From: Trichoplax adhaerens | Taxonomy: Eukaryota; Placozoa; Uniplacotomia; Trichoplacea; Trichoplacidae | Assembly (NCBI RefSeq): GCF_000150275.1 | Contig: NW_002060959.1 | Coordinates: forward strand, 316,172-380,171 | Length of the DNA stretch: 64,000 nt | Reading direction: 5' to 3' | Shown here: positions 11,922-23,960 of the stretch, piece after piece | Numbering within the stretch: position 1 is the first letter of the stretch | Layout of the letters: each line of letters opens with the position of its first letter | Notes under the pieces: generated by a model | Seen by the model: the letters and a program-made list of their open reading frames with translations, nothing else | Databases searched by the model: none | What the model was told of the DNA's origin: nothing | Made by a program: the position numbers and the translations under genes

Positions 11922-14900
11922 TTAAACTTGTACAACTTTGTATGGATTCAGAATGTTCTATAAGGGATTTTAACGAAACTTAGTATTGTGATTTTAGCTA
12001 TGTTTAGTAAGATAAACGGAAGTGCAACTTTCTATATTTATTAAGACGTATTTAGTAGCTCGCTACTATGGACTGTAATGATAGATTCAATGCTACAGTA
12101 CAGATGACAATATAGTGTAAGATGAGTTACTGTTAAGGCTAGAGGTAAAAATAGAAAAGTAATTCATATATTAGGTTATGCTTATTTTACCCGTACTTTG
12201 ACTGTTAAGAATAATATCTATGAAAATACTGTAGTTGTTTCCATATTGGATTAATGATGGTCCGCTGTAAAATGTTGTTACTAAAAATAATTTATCTATG
12301 TGTAAATTATGGTAGAATGCTGCTACGCTGATTGTAGCTGATTATCTTATTCTTTCTAGAAGTTTTTCAGTAGTTGTATTTGGTTAGAGTAGAGCTGTGT
12401 GTAGCTAGTCTTTGTGTTATATCTAATAAAGTTCTAATTTTCTACAACTTAGAATATTCTTGAGCGAGTATTATTACAGGGATGAATGCGTAACAAAGCT
12501 TTGCAAGATATTTAGAATTAGTTATACGGTTTTTATATATAAACTGTGGTTGAAGGAGTTTACATTTAAATACAATTTTTTTAATTTCTTTACGTTATAA
12601 ATTGCTTTAATGCTCGTACGTTAGCTTTACTCACTTTCGGATCGAAATGAGCCTTGATCGATCTCATCATGGCCAGACTATTTGATGATTTACTACCATG
12701 CATGAGATGCGCTTTGTGAAATCCAATTCCATGTTCAGCACTAATACTGCCACCGTTCTGAACTGTAATACATGTATAGAAGCCCGAATTTTAATCCATA
12801 GTGATACACAATAAATTGACTGGCTAATATTGGCAATATTTTTTACAAACTGCGACCAAGTACATTAATGCCTACCTAACCAGTCACAAAGAATTGTCTC
12901 TATTCTATTCAGAAGTAGCTTATCGTACTGCTTTGATGTTATATTCAAATGTAAATTTCCTACGATGAAATATAGTATATAAGTAATTTTAGATTGTCTT
13001 AGTTGTTATAATCGATTGTTAAGCTATTCATTAAGCTGAGGATTGTAATTTTTCTACCATCGGCCAGGTGTCCAAATCCACAAATGGTTGATGAATATGA
13101 TCCAATTTCATGCCGCATCACATCAACCAGATCGAAGTACTTTGCGATCGGAACAGAGATATCAAACTAGGGTAGTCAATTTTTACACATTAATACCAAA
13201 TTAAGATAGTATGATATAATACAATACAGGAAATTTTTGTACGACATTTAAGTTGAAAGTTTCTGTATACTCATGTAGAATAATTATAAAATTCCGCAAG
13301 AGAGAATAAAATTGGATGTTACTGTATACTGTGCTTGCAGAGAATACCATCGGGAATAAAGAGGTAATTAACTTTCAATTGCTAGCTTAATATTCCTACA
13401 AGCGCAAGCATTCATTTTACTGCTATTATTATAGTATTCTGAGGTGAGATACTTTCCAAATTAATATTAATGCATTTATGCCCAAGGCTCTTATACCTTA
13501 TAGACATGTCCATCGCGCTTTAGTGCTTCGGTAATGTGTTCTCGTACGGACCATAACTGTGATAACTTTAAGTTAAATAGATATTTAATATTTCCATAGC
13601 ATTACATCGCCATTTAATGGACGTCTAGTAAAGGGCTACCTAGCAAATACATCTGTGATATATAGCTTTGATGGAAAACTTAATGAATAGTTGTTCCAGC
13701 TACCTGAGTCTGATTAAGACTAACTGCTGATTCCATGCTACCAAATTTGTTTTCAAGTAGACTCAAGATATGGCTAAGTTTCTATTACACAAATAGATTA
13801 TTACGAAAATATATAAATGCTTTAGTAGTAGGTGTGCACTTTTTCAGGTTTCAGGAAGATGTTTTCAATTGTACAGAAATTAAACTACTACACCAACATC
13901 GATATTTTGATCTTCATCGTTGGAAAATGTTTCAATCAGGGCGTAGAATGGATGCGGAGAAAGTGGACATTTAAGTCCTAACTTTGAATCAACTACAGAA
14001 ACAGCAGCTGAATCCATAACTTCAATGGCTAGTGATGGAAGTAAATTACTAAATATTGAGCACAGTACGTGACTATGTAAATGTTATGAGGTAATTAGTA
14101 TCAAGAAATGTTGATCATATATTACCTGATACAGTATGACCTAAAACATTTCTAGCATCCATTAGAACTGACGTAACTTGATGATGAGTTTTACAGCCTA
14201 ACATTATGGCACTGTAACACTAAAATGGTTAATGAATGGTTAGAATACGTAAATTAATCCTCTCGTCGAGTATGGGTTACCTTTGCAGTCTCAACACATT
14301 TGATAGCAACTTTCGTTAAGATGGCTAGTGTTCCTTCAGCTCCTATGAATAGTTGTTTAAAATCTGCAAAAATAAGAAATAATTTTTATTTCGATATTAA
14401 TACTAACTTTGCATGTTCATTATATACAAATTTATCTAACTCTTTATTGAGTTACTACTATAAATGTGACTACATTATACAGCGTATTTACCAGAGTCTT
14501 GCATTGGCTGCGGTGTTATCATATCTAATACAACGCCATTGCTTAGAACCTAGAATGAATTCGTTAAAATAAAATTTTTAAAGACAAACTACCATATAGA
14601 GTGATAAAAATATCATTTTATTCCATAACTACCACTTCTACGCCAGTAACATATCTTCTCAATGGGCCATATCGAACAAAATGGATTCCACCAGCATTTG
14701 TGGAGAGATTTCCACCGATTTGGCAGCTACAAAAAAATTTTTTAAAATTAATAACTCTAAGCAAGGAAGCATTTGTTACTTAAATCTTTCACTAAATAAA
14801 CTATCAATCCAATGTGAATATTACCAAGACAAGTTATTACGCAAGATGCTATTATACCTTCCTCTAGCGCCTAAATCAATCGGCATGGTAAATCCATAAT

Positions 14901-16518
14901 TTCCAACATAATCTTGTAGATTCTTAAGGATGCAACCCGCTTGACATATCAAAATACCTATCATTGCCGTCATATATTAATAATTTTAGTAGCTGAATTG
15001 AGTCTAAGATTATGCTAAGAGTATGGAAAATAAATTTAGCTATATCATAGATTCTTAAGAAGTTTCTACCGATTATCGTCCATTTTAATATAATATTGGT
15101 AATAATATCATAGGTATACGAGGAATAGAATATTGTTATTTTGCCTTATAAACTGCTATAATCTATTGACTAGTATTGTACATGTACAAAGCTTGTTTCA
15201 TAGAATTAGCATATTATGGTCTTTCGAAGTTCTCTGTCAACTATGATATTACATAATTCATTCGTACAAAAGAGATTAATAGACAATAGTTCTAAACTAT
15301 TATCAATTTCTGGATCTAAATTTATCAACTTTTCCTAACCTGATTGAGGATCGAAGTTAATAATGTCGTCCATCAAAGAAGTTGATAAAACAATTTCATC
15401 AAACACGGGAGTACCACCACCTGTAGTGTATGACAATAATTTTAAATGTTGATAGCTTGTATTACAAGGTAAAGGACGTTCATTTCAATAACACTGCAAG
15501 CTGACGGCAGATCAATCTGAGTGAAAGGTGATGCTTACCTACTAAACCAGTGTTTCCACCTTGGGGCACAACCGCTAAACTAACATGTGTAATTTCAGAT
15601 AAATGATATAAAATTAAGCCTATCCAATTTGAATAGCTCATAAGTAAAGGTAAAAATTTATGTTTACTGTTTTAACATTTGCTTATTCTATCTCCTATTA
15701 TTACTGAAAGAAAATTCTAAAGAACATCTAACTGTTAATAGCTTAGAAATGTATATACACTACTTTACAACCAGTAGCATTAAGCGTTAAGCTAATTAGC
15801 TATCAATGAATCAGCAGCAAGAATCTTATAATTGACCATAAATTATAAATTTGTTCAACATACTTTCTTTTGTAGCAGTGTTTCATTATGGCGGCCACCA
15901 TTTGTGTTGTTGTTGGTCTAAGGGCAATATGAGTAAAATTCCTATATAGATAATTCAGAAATGGAAGATATATCATGATACTTGTAGACTTTAAACTATA
16001 ACATATCAGAACTTCAGCATCCAGTTACTTGATACGGCTAATTACTTATGACTATTGCAACATAAACATCTTGCGACTCAAGAATCAAGTCACTTAATTT
16101 CTAGATCTATCAACAGCATCTAAAATTACATCTAGTTCTTGCAGCCGTATTACTTGAGTTCATTCTGACTAGTGTCCTATGTCATCGTTGTAATCATAAT
16201 TCAATCTTACTTAGTGTTGTTATGGTAATACCCATGCCAATCTGCAACATAATTGCTAACATCTTGATCGTCCAGTAGACGCGATTTATGTTTTAATATA
16301 TCGTAGAAATTGTTTTTATCCTGCTGATTAATATAATTATAAGGACCTCGTATGGCTGCAATCGTTGTTGAATATCGCAAGTATAATTTTGTCTTGCTCG
16401 GATGAAATGAGCAGGCGATAAAAGGCAATTTAGGCCCAAATGAGGCAATGCAAGAAAAACTACGAGTAGGCCAATGGGTCATGACCTTACTTGTGTAGTC
16501 GATGTGGATTACTAGCAT
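11922..16518 (-). CDS. D2HGDH: D-2-hydroxyglutarate dehydrogenase, paralogue A
   Basis: FAD-dependent mitochondrial enzyme oxidising D-2-hydroxyglutarate to 2-oxoglutarate. Sixteen exons in transcript order: 16211-16518, 15864-15941, 15539-15579, 15340-15420, 14858-14957, 14633-14726, 14492-14549, 14281-14363, 14126-14219, 13898-14028, 13704-13781, 13497-13565, 13058-13166, 12876-12959, 12635-12762, 11922-11957 (1572 nt, 523 aa, same size as the human protein). Visible motifs: FAD-binding [10 protein letters not shown] and [23 protein letters not shown], the Zn/substrate motifs [13 protein letters not shown] and SAEHGIGF, and the C-terminal ILNPYKV. R390, T394 and K405 align with human R386, T390 and K401, residues I recall as substrate-contacting. 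The first exon may start at M1 or at M13 (16482), whose R/S-rich, acid-poor stretch suits a mitochondrial presequence. The last intron (677 bp) is unusually long for this gene. It is divergently paired with paralogue B. Confidence 0.93.
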
Positions 16519-17719
16519 AAAACCGTAGATTAAACTGAATAATAATTGAATATAACCATTCTCAATAGATCAACAACGCTGATGGTCTGATCATCATCTT
16601 GTTAGCCAACTATCGATTGTAGCACTTGGCATCACTTAATCATCCATCTTCAACAGGTCTCAGCTTCAATCTAGCTGCGTTTAGCTCAAAGTGGAGTAGT
16701 TAATCTATAGTGTTGTCTGGGTTACTATCTAATTTGCTACAGAAATTGAAAAGGAAAGCGTCAGATCTCCTCCATATGTGGAGATAAAGTAGAGTTAAAT
16801 TAAATAAGAAAGCGTAGAATTTCCTCCAGCTATCCAGATGATGTAGAGTTCATCGCCATTTCCAATGCGAGCTCTGCCTTCTGGATTTGCTGTTGTCATT
16901 GCAACCAGTATGGGTTGTCATACGGTGTCATCATAGACATCAAGACTCCATACAATACATTGTATTCTACATGAGTGTATAGCACAGTATGGTATCGTAC
17001 AGCATCACGCTTGCCCCATTGCCGTATCGGACAGACTGGAGAGACAGCCGGCCGGTAATAGCTCAACAACAACAAGTAGAGCCTCCAGGTCGTCAAGGTA
17101 GCAGTGGCTAGCACCCAGTTGCATTGCATTTGATCAAGAAATATTCTACCATAACAATCTCTAATGACTACGTCGAGTGGAACGCAGAGTGCCTTTCTAC
17201 TTCGTCTAAGCTTTTGTAGCTGGTGAAGAGTCTATACAGCGGGAAAGTAGTGACTGTCATGTTATAGAACTTTGCTTCCAGCCATCTTGAATTGGAACCA
17301 GTTACGTTGCCATTTTGTTAAGGTCGAATTGCAACACCGTGTTTAAATATTAACCTAAATCCGTTGACTTCTAAGCCGGAGCTATATTGCATCGTCTACT
17401 ATCAAGGCTCCGGTATTGCCAATTTAACATTGTAATGCAATATTTGCTTGATTTCTTGAACCGTGACGTTATATTGAACGTCAGTTAAAATTGATAGTTG
17501 GAATAAAAAATCAAATTGGTTTTCTTGACTTAATTTACGACGTCTTGTACTTACTGTGTTTATGGACTGTATGTTGTACGATGTTATGGCAGATACAGGA
17601 ATTGTGATCAAATAGATTCGTATACTGCTAGAATTACTATCTTAATCAACAGTGCTATCGATTTACTTCTTGTAATTTTTATTCAATATGTTTTTGCTAG
17701 CAGAAAATAGATACCTGAC
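16519..17719. promoter_or_regulatory. Head-to-head intergenic region of the two D2HGDH genes
   Basis: 1.2 kb between divergent start codons, so it must contain both promoters or a shared bidirectional one. It is less AT-rich than its surroundings, especially 16880-17100. A 'gccatcttgaattgg' block near 17281 resembles a YY1-type element, and a related 'gccattttgtt' follows at about 17310. Short minus-strand open frames (16896-17129, 17402-17611) show no domain and are not called. Confidence 0.5.
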
Positions 17720-20700
17720 ATGGCCAATGTACAAGCCTTCGCAAAGCGTAGCCTCTACTATCTGAAGCAATTGCAATGGAGATGCTTGAGTTCTACCGTT
17801 CTATCTCACATGAGCAAATCTCCTTTACTGTTTGACAATGTTGAATTAGCATCTAACCGCTATGATATCCAAAGAGGAAATTTCGCTAAGGTTGGATGCT
17901 ATTGTAGTGAATAAACTTTCTCAATGGTTCTTCACGTAAATTTAAATTTGTTATCAAAGGATATACAGTACACCACCAATAGAATCTACAAGAACAATAA
18001 TTGAGGATTCAACTCATAGTTGGTATATCTCTTTTAATAGGCCACTCAGCAAGATATTAATTATTTTAAAGATATCTTGTCTTCCCAGTCTGCTGTTATT
18101 ACTGATGCAGAAGAATTGATAGGGTCCAATACCGATTGGCTACGAGTTGTAAGGTATGAATATAGTGTTAATATTAGTCATCGATTGATCATAGGAAAGC
18201 ATCAGATTTTTCATCTAGCAGTAGTATCAATACAGTTATGTTTTTCATGATATATAGTTCAACAATATAATAATAATTATGGTATTTGAGACTGATATAT
18301 TATTCAACGCTAGTGCTAAGCAATTGACTATTTGCTTGTAAATCGCTTGTTTAGTCCATCTAAATTAAAATGCTAACTCATCTTTATCTATATTTCATTA
18401 TAACTAAACGATAAATCAGTCTAAGAATTTGCTATGCTAATTAAAACTTAACTATTGTGTATTACAGAGGATCAGGCCCTGTCTTACTTAAGCCAGAGAA
18501 TACGGAACAAGTCTCAAAGATAATGCAATATTGCAACAACCGAAAGTAAGTGTGATCGCAATAAGCTGTAAAGTGTTGATCGATTTGACTCGTTGTAGTT
18601 ATATACGTAGCTTTCAATCCTCTTATAAATTCCGTTAAACTCGATCGTTCATCAGATCTCTGCTTTATGCTATTTAATTCAATTATTATAAGGATAGTAC
18701 TAGTAATTTGTACAGCTAATGCTTCAATATTGCCATGTCTTATCAATATACTATACGTAATCTATTGTACTTTTATATTCAGTTTAGCGGTTGTTCCTCA
18801 AGGTGGTAAGACTGGACTTGTAGGTGTGTCTGTACGAGAGTGCACTAAATGATGAGAAGCTTTATACTTTTGTTGTTGTCTCAACGTTAATAACCACGAC
18901 AACTGCTGCAAAAATTTTCTCCTGTTTGAGTGAGATAGACTGTGTAAATATATTGAATCAATTGTTTACTTTATGTGCTATTTTCTGCTTCAAGGTGGTG
19001 GTGTACCGGTCTTTGATGAAATCATCCTGTCGACTTCGCGAATGAATAATGTTATTGATGTCGATAAAATATCAGGTAATGTGATAGATTGACTAGTATA
19101 CAGTAGGAAGGCGTACAAATCATAGGTGTATTTCATCAAGTTCTATTTTTCTACAGGAACACTGGTTTGTCAACCTGGATGCATACTGCAAGAGTTAGAA
19201 GATAGACTGGATTCGGATAATTTTATATTACCATATGATCTTGGTGCGCGTGGAAGGTATTGCCTGTCTAACATTATTGAAAGTTTATTTCTTCCATTTA
19301 GCGCAGTATCTAATGTTGTAGCTTTTACGTTCATAGTAGAATACTAGTTGCTTGTTGTATTACCCATGAAATAGAAAATATTTCTACATCAGAATTTTAC
19401 TATATGATCTTGTTTATGGTATCTTGTAGATAGCTTCATTTCAGGCTTTGAATGATCAATAATTTGCAGTCTTGCTGTAGTATTTCCTTATTTTTATCTT
19501 GAATAGAGCTCTGTACACAGCTAAATATTTTATGGATTATTCTAAAAGACAATTATATTTATCTGCTAATCTAGTTGTCATATTGGCGGTAATTTATCTA
19601 CTAATGCTGGAGGAATTAGGCTAGTACGTTACGGATCTCTTCACGGTAGCGTTCTTGGTGTTGAAGCGGTAAGCTCTTCGTGTGTATCGATATTGAAAGT
19701 TACCGTTAGAGGTGTATACAAATGTTACCACCGATTATGTCAAGAACGTCATATGAAGTTTTTACCCAACGTTTAGGTCTTAGCAGATGGAACAGTGCTA
19801 GATTGTATGTCCACATGTCGAAAAGATAACACTGGTAGGGAGTTGATAAAATTTTGAGCTTTTGAAATTAAATTGAAATGTGAATAATAAATACTACACT
19901 GTAATCAATTTTCACTTTAGGCTACGATTTAAAACAATTATTCATCGGATCTGAAGGAACTCTTGGCATCATAACTAAAGTTGCTATTGCCTTAGCTCAG
20001 AAACCAAGGGTACTAATCCCGCAAGTTAATGATAACAGACACAATGTAGTAAACCATGGCAAAGTGTAATTTAATCAGGGTAATATTTGTAGGCTCAATG
20101 TGTCGCTCTTATTGGTTGTAACAACTTTGAAAATGTTAAACAAGTATTCTCATCAGCTAGAAAGGATCTCTGTGAATATCTTTCAGGTAATCAGTTAATG
20201 ATTGTAACTAGTTTACTAGATAATATTATATCGAATTAAGAAAATATTTTCTTTCTAGCTTGTGAATTCATGGATTCCAAAATTATGTCACTTGTCGAAA
20301 ATCATTTAAAGCTAACTAATCCTGTTCAGACTTCATCATTCTATGTTTTAATCGAGGCTTCAGGATCCTCAGAACAGTATTGTAAAACGGTAACTACCAT
20401 TCTTGATTAGGTTTTATTTCATATTGATAACTTATTGTCATGATGAAGCTGACGATATTTGCATTGTCTATCTGCAACTTCAAATATGATACACTACTAC
20501 TATCTAATTATTGGTTATGCTTGCTTTCCATCTAATATAGGCATTACTAGATTTTTTAGAAACTTTAATAGAGAGTAAAGTCATTAAGGAGGGCATCGTC
20601 GCAGATAATTCTGTTCAGGTTATTAAAATACTAAGTCATTGCTTATTGATTACTGTAAATATAAACTGATATTGTCATTTTCATAGATAAAAGATGTTTG

Positions 20701-21495
20701 GGCTTTGCGGGAGAGGGTGTTGGAAGCTTGCCAGCATGATGGCTATGTTTTCAAAGTAATCAGTTTAGCTAAAAATTTTTCCATATTAGCTGGAGGACTT
20801 GAATCAAGATTATGATATCGGAAGCTAACAGAAAGATTCTTTGTTTTATTAGTATGATGTTTCATTACCTTTACGTGTATTCTATAATATTGTGGACGAT
20901 CTAAGATCACGATTAGGCTCTCAGGCTAAAAGTATTGGTGGATATGGCCATATCGGTGACGGTAAATGTTTAGTGACATAAAGTACATACTACTTGTATA
21001 TCAATTGCAACACCAAATCAGATTTAAAATTTTACACAATTGTTTTATCTTAGGAAATTTACATATCAACATTACATGCGAGGAGTACAATAAACAACTA
21101 GAAAAAGCTATAGAGCCGTACATTTTCGAGTGGATAGGTATTCTTTCATTAACAACGTCTATTAATGATTTGACATATTAAAATCTAACAAAATAGAATT
21201 TATTCATAGGTAAATATAAAGGTAGTGTAAGCGCCGAACACGGCATGGGTTTTATTAAAAGAAAATATATGAACTACTCTAAATCTGAGGCTGCATATAA
21301 CACCATGAAAGGCATCAAGCAATTACTAGATCCTAAAGTACGATATATAAATATTTAATTATCATTAAACCTATTCAATGCATATCATGAACTACTATAG
21401 AATAACAGTATCGTCTCTCGGTGAATAACAATTATTATAATTACAAATTTTAGGGTATCCTTAACCCATACAAGACAATTCCTGATCAATATTAA
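17720..21495 (+). CDS. D-2-hydroxyglutarate dehydrogenase-like, divergent paralogue B
   Basis: Seventeen exons: 17720-17890, 18041-18153, 18468-18545, 18783-18823, 18995-19075, 19157-19256, 19575-19668, 19777-19834, 19921-20009, 20093-20186, 20259-20389, 20541-20618, 20687-20755, 20853-20961, 21054-21137, 21210-21337, 21454-21495 (1560 nt, 519 aa). The N-terminus ([17 protein letters not shown]) looks like a mitochondrial presequence. Motifs present: [53 protein letters not shown]. Two positions conserved in paralogue A and the human enzyme differ: PQGGNTG is PQGGKTG (K130), and the Thr of RERIT is Leu (L388). R384 and K399 are kept. Introns from exon 2 on match paralogue A in position and phase. 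The membership of the family is sure; the substrate is not. It could act on D-2-hydroxyglutarate or a related D-2-hydroxyacid. Confidence 0.92.
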
Positions 21496-22264
21496 AGTCG
21501 TCAAAAGGATAACATATGATTTGTAACTTTAAATCATATTGAAGATATTACGCTGCGAAATTGATTTACTGTTATTAACCAAGTTTTATGATTTTTCGTA
21601 TTTATTTCAACCATGCTATGTAAAATACTGAATGAGTTAAACCATCTTATTTTGGCTACAATTTTACAATTACAGCGTCGGATGATGGATATCTAAATAT
21701 AACAACTAGCTGATCATTTGACATACGTATGATTGAATAAATAATTTAAATATTTAATTATAGCTTTAATACGGGTAACGTCTTTTATGATTTTGGAATT
21801 TTGTCAATAATTAATAAATAGCATCAAAATATCAATCATATAAATAAAAGTGATTCCGACGGATAAAATGTAGTGCAACCGTAGTGTACTATGTGATTTT
21901 ATATGGTACTAATGATTTGACATGATATCCATAGGTCATAGTAATAGCTAATGGATTATTGTCTGAAGCAAATTAAGCTACACTTGTATATAAGTTTCTT
22001 ACCAGATTGTATTAATTATATATCATAGATTCACGCCAAATTAAGTTAAAATATATGAGATACAAACATTATTATTGTTCTAAAATTAACGTACGCTTTT
22101 TTGCTAAATAATTTATGCCAATTTACTTTGAAAATAATTATAGTAACTTTATCATTGGAATACAGTACATTGCAGCTATGGGAAGGTAAAAATTTTCAGT
22201 TTATAAATTAACTGACATGAAAGCTCGACGGTCATCAAACACACTTACCTGTCACCCTTATCTT
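21496..22264. other. AT-rich 3' intergenic region
   Basis: Follows the D2HGDH-B stop. Very AT-rich, with several AATAAA-like words (for example near 21736). No coding exon seen. Confidence 0.55.
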
Positions 22265-23960
22265 TACTCAAAAGTCATTATAAACGTTTCCAGTTTTATT
22301 ATTCAATTTGTTACCAAAGGTGAATAGTCTTGCTAACATAAAACGTACGTAAGTAGAATACTGTTGTTGTAATTTATATCATTTTTTGCGTAAGGGGTTG
22401 CGTTGTTATTTATTTTTGCTCGTATCAATGAAATCTATTACCATCTCACATTATACGGTGCTTAACGTCAGTTACAACGTAAAAATAATACTTAATACTC
22501 TAGCGACTATAACACTTTGGCTTATTTTAATCGTACGATTGTATGAGGACTACACTCGCATTTTGCTTTAAATCGCCATCGGTAAATAGGCATGGATAGA
22601 ATTTCATAACATTAGCATGATTTGAAAACTTTTATAAGAAACATTGTCACAGGATTAGGTTATAAAAGAATGACACAGTGATAGCTAGCAACACAAAATA
22701 GTCTATCTATACGGACATTAACTAAGCATTTTTTGTATAACATAACGATCAACTTATTAACATATTTCGATATTCTATTACTTAAATACTAAATTTAAAT
22801 ACGTGGGAAGCAACTAGCAATTGCTAAATTGAAATATGTAGAAGGTATAGACAGGAATCGTGATCAGAGCTGCAACAGACGACGTTGTGTTGCATACTTG
22901 CATACACGAAAACTAGAGCATAAAAATGTTAGGAAGAGATAAAAAAATTACTAGCGACGCTTAATCTTGATCTATACGCCGTCTGTTTGCTGACTTATGA
23001 CAGAATAATATCGAGTTATTCGTCGAGTTGGATCGAACAAATATATATGTTATAAATGCTCCATAGTTGCCAATCAACGACCTTATATAAAAGTCATTAT
23101 AAAAGTTTTTAATTAGATTATTCAATTATTTTTCAACTGGCAAGTAGTGTCACAGCATGATAATAATATGTAAGTAAAATATCGTTATTGTAACTGAGCA
23201 TCTTAATTTATTTGTATGTAAATTTCGTACTTATTTTTGCTCGTATCAACGAAACCTGCTATCATCTCACATTATACCGTGCTTAACTTCGGTTATAACA
23301 TGAACATAATAATTGTCACCTTAAAGACCTTAAGGCTTTTACTAGTTTTAATCTTACGAGGGTATGAAGACTATTTATTGCTTTAAATTGTTATTAGTAA
23401 AAAAAATAATTTTGACAATTGTTTTTAGCAAGACCCTTGTAAAATCTGTAATTATATAATTATATGATGCTCTTGTTATGAAAACGGCGGATGGAGGGTG
23501 GCTTGTGCAGTTGGCATTATGCAATTATTCGCAAACTTTATTTTCGACATCGATATGGTTACTGCTTCTAGATGAAAAGCTGTTTAGGATTAGGTTTAAA
23601 AGAATAATAGAATGATTACTAGTTATGCAAAATAAGGCATCTACACGAACATTAATTAATCGTTTTGTGTATAACAAAACAAATAAATAATTAGATGATA
23701 TGGTAAATACTAATTTAATTATATAGGTAATCGATTGTCAAGTGTTACATTGAAACATGTAAAAGCTACAGGCATAATTGATCGGTATCGGAATTGCGGT
23801 CAGAGTTACTCTAGACTCTTCGCACGCACGAAAACTATGGCATATAATTAATACAACGAAGTGAGAAAATAATTACTAGCGACGCTTAATCTTGATCCAT
23901 ATACCGTCTGTTGGTTGGCTTATGACTGAATAATATCGAGTTACTTGTCGAGCTGGATCT
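22265..23960. repeat. Diverged direct duplication around the P450 3' end
   Basis: About 22265-23037 and about 23087-23960 are two direct copies. Shared blocks include 'aaagtcattataaa' (22270 and 23092), 'tatttttgctcgtatcaa' (22411 and 23232), 'atctcacattata' and 'ctagcgacgcttaatcttga' (22951 and 23877). The offset grows from about 821 to 926 bp because the right copy carries roughly 100 extra bp near 23395-23540. The right copy ends in the living P450 gene and the left copy ends in a broken fragment of the same C-terminus. Confidence 0.88.
22951..23037 (-). pseudogene. C-terminal fragment of a second P450 gene
   Basis: On the minus strand this encodes about 28 codons matching the last residues of the neighbouring P450: DPTRRITRYYSVISQQTDGV, then a stop where the intact gene has Trp (TGG to TAG at 22972-22974), then IKIKRR and the normal stop. 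The rest of the P450 body is absent because the 3' flank of the intact gene begins about 50 bp away. This is a relic of a tandem P450 duplication whose second copy was deleted. Confidence 0.9.

Noticed and set aside
12640-12660. D2HGDH-A ending at an early stop without the ILNPYK terminus (possible truncation)
   Set aside because: A GTGAGT donor at 12634 leads in phase to an exon at 11922-11957 that supplies NILNPYKV, so the gene is complete.
16896-17129. 77-codon minus-strand frame between the D2HGDH genes
   Set aside because: No domain or splice support; lies in the divergent promoter region.
22386-22571. 61-codon plus-strand frame with hydrophobic stretches
   Set aside because: Lies inside the duplicated P450 3' flank; its counterpart in the second copy is interrupted.
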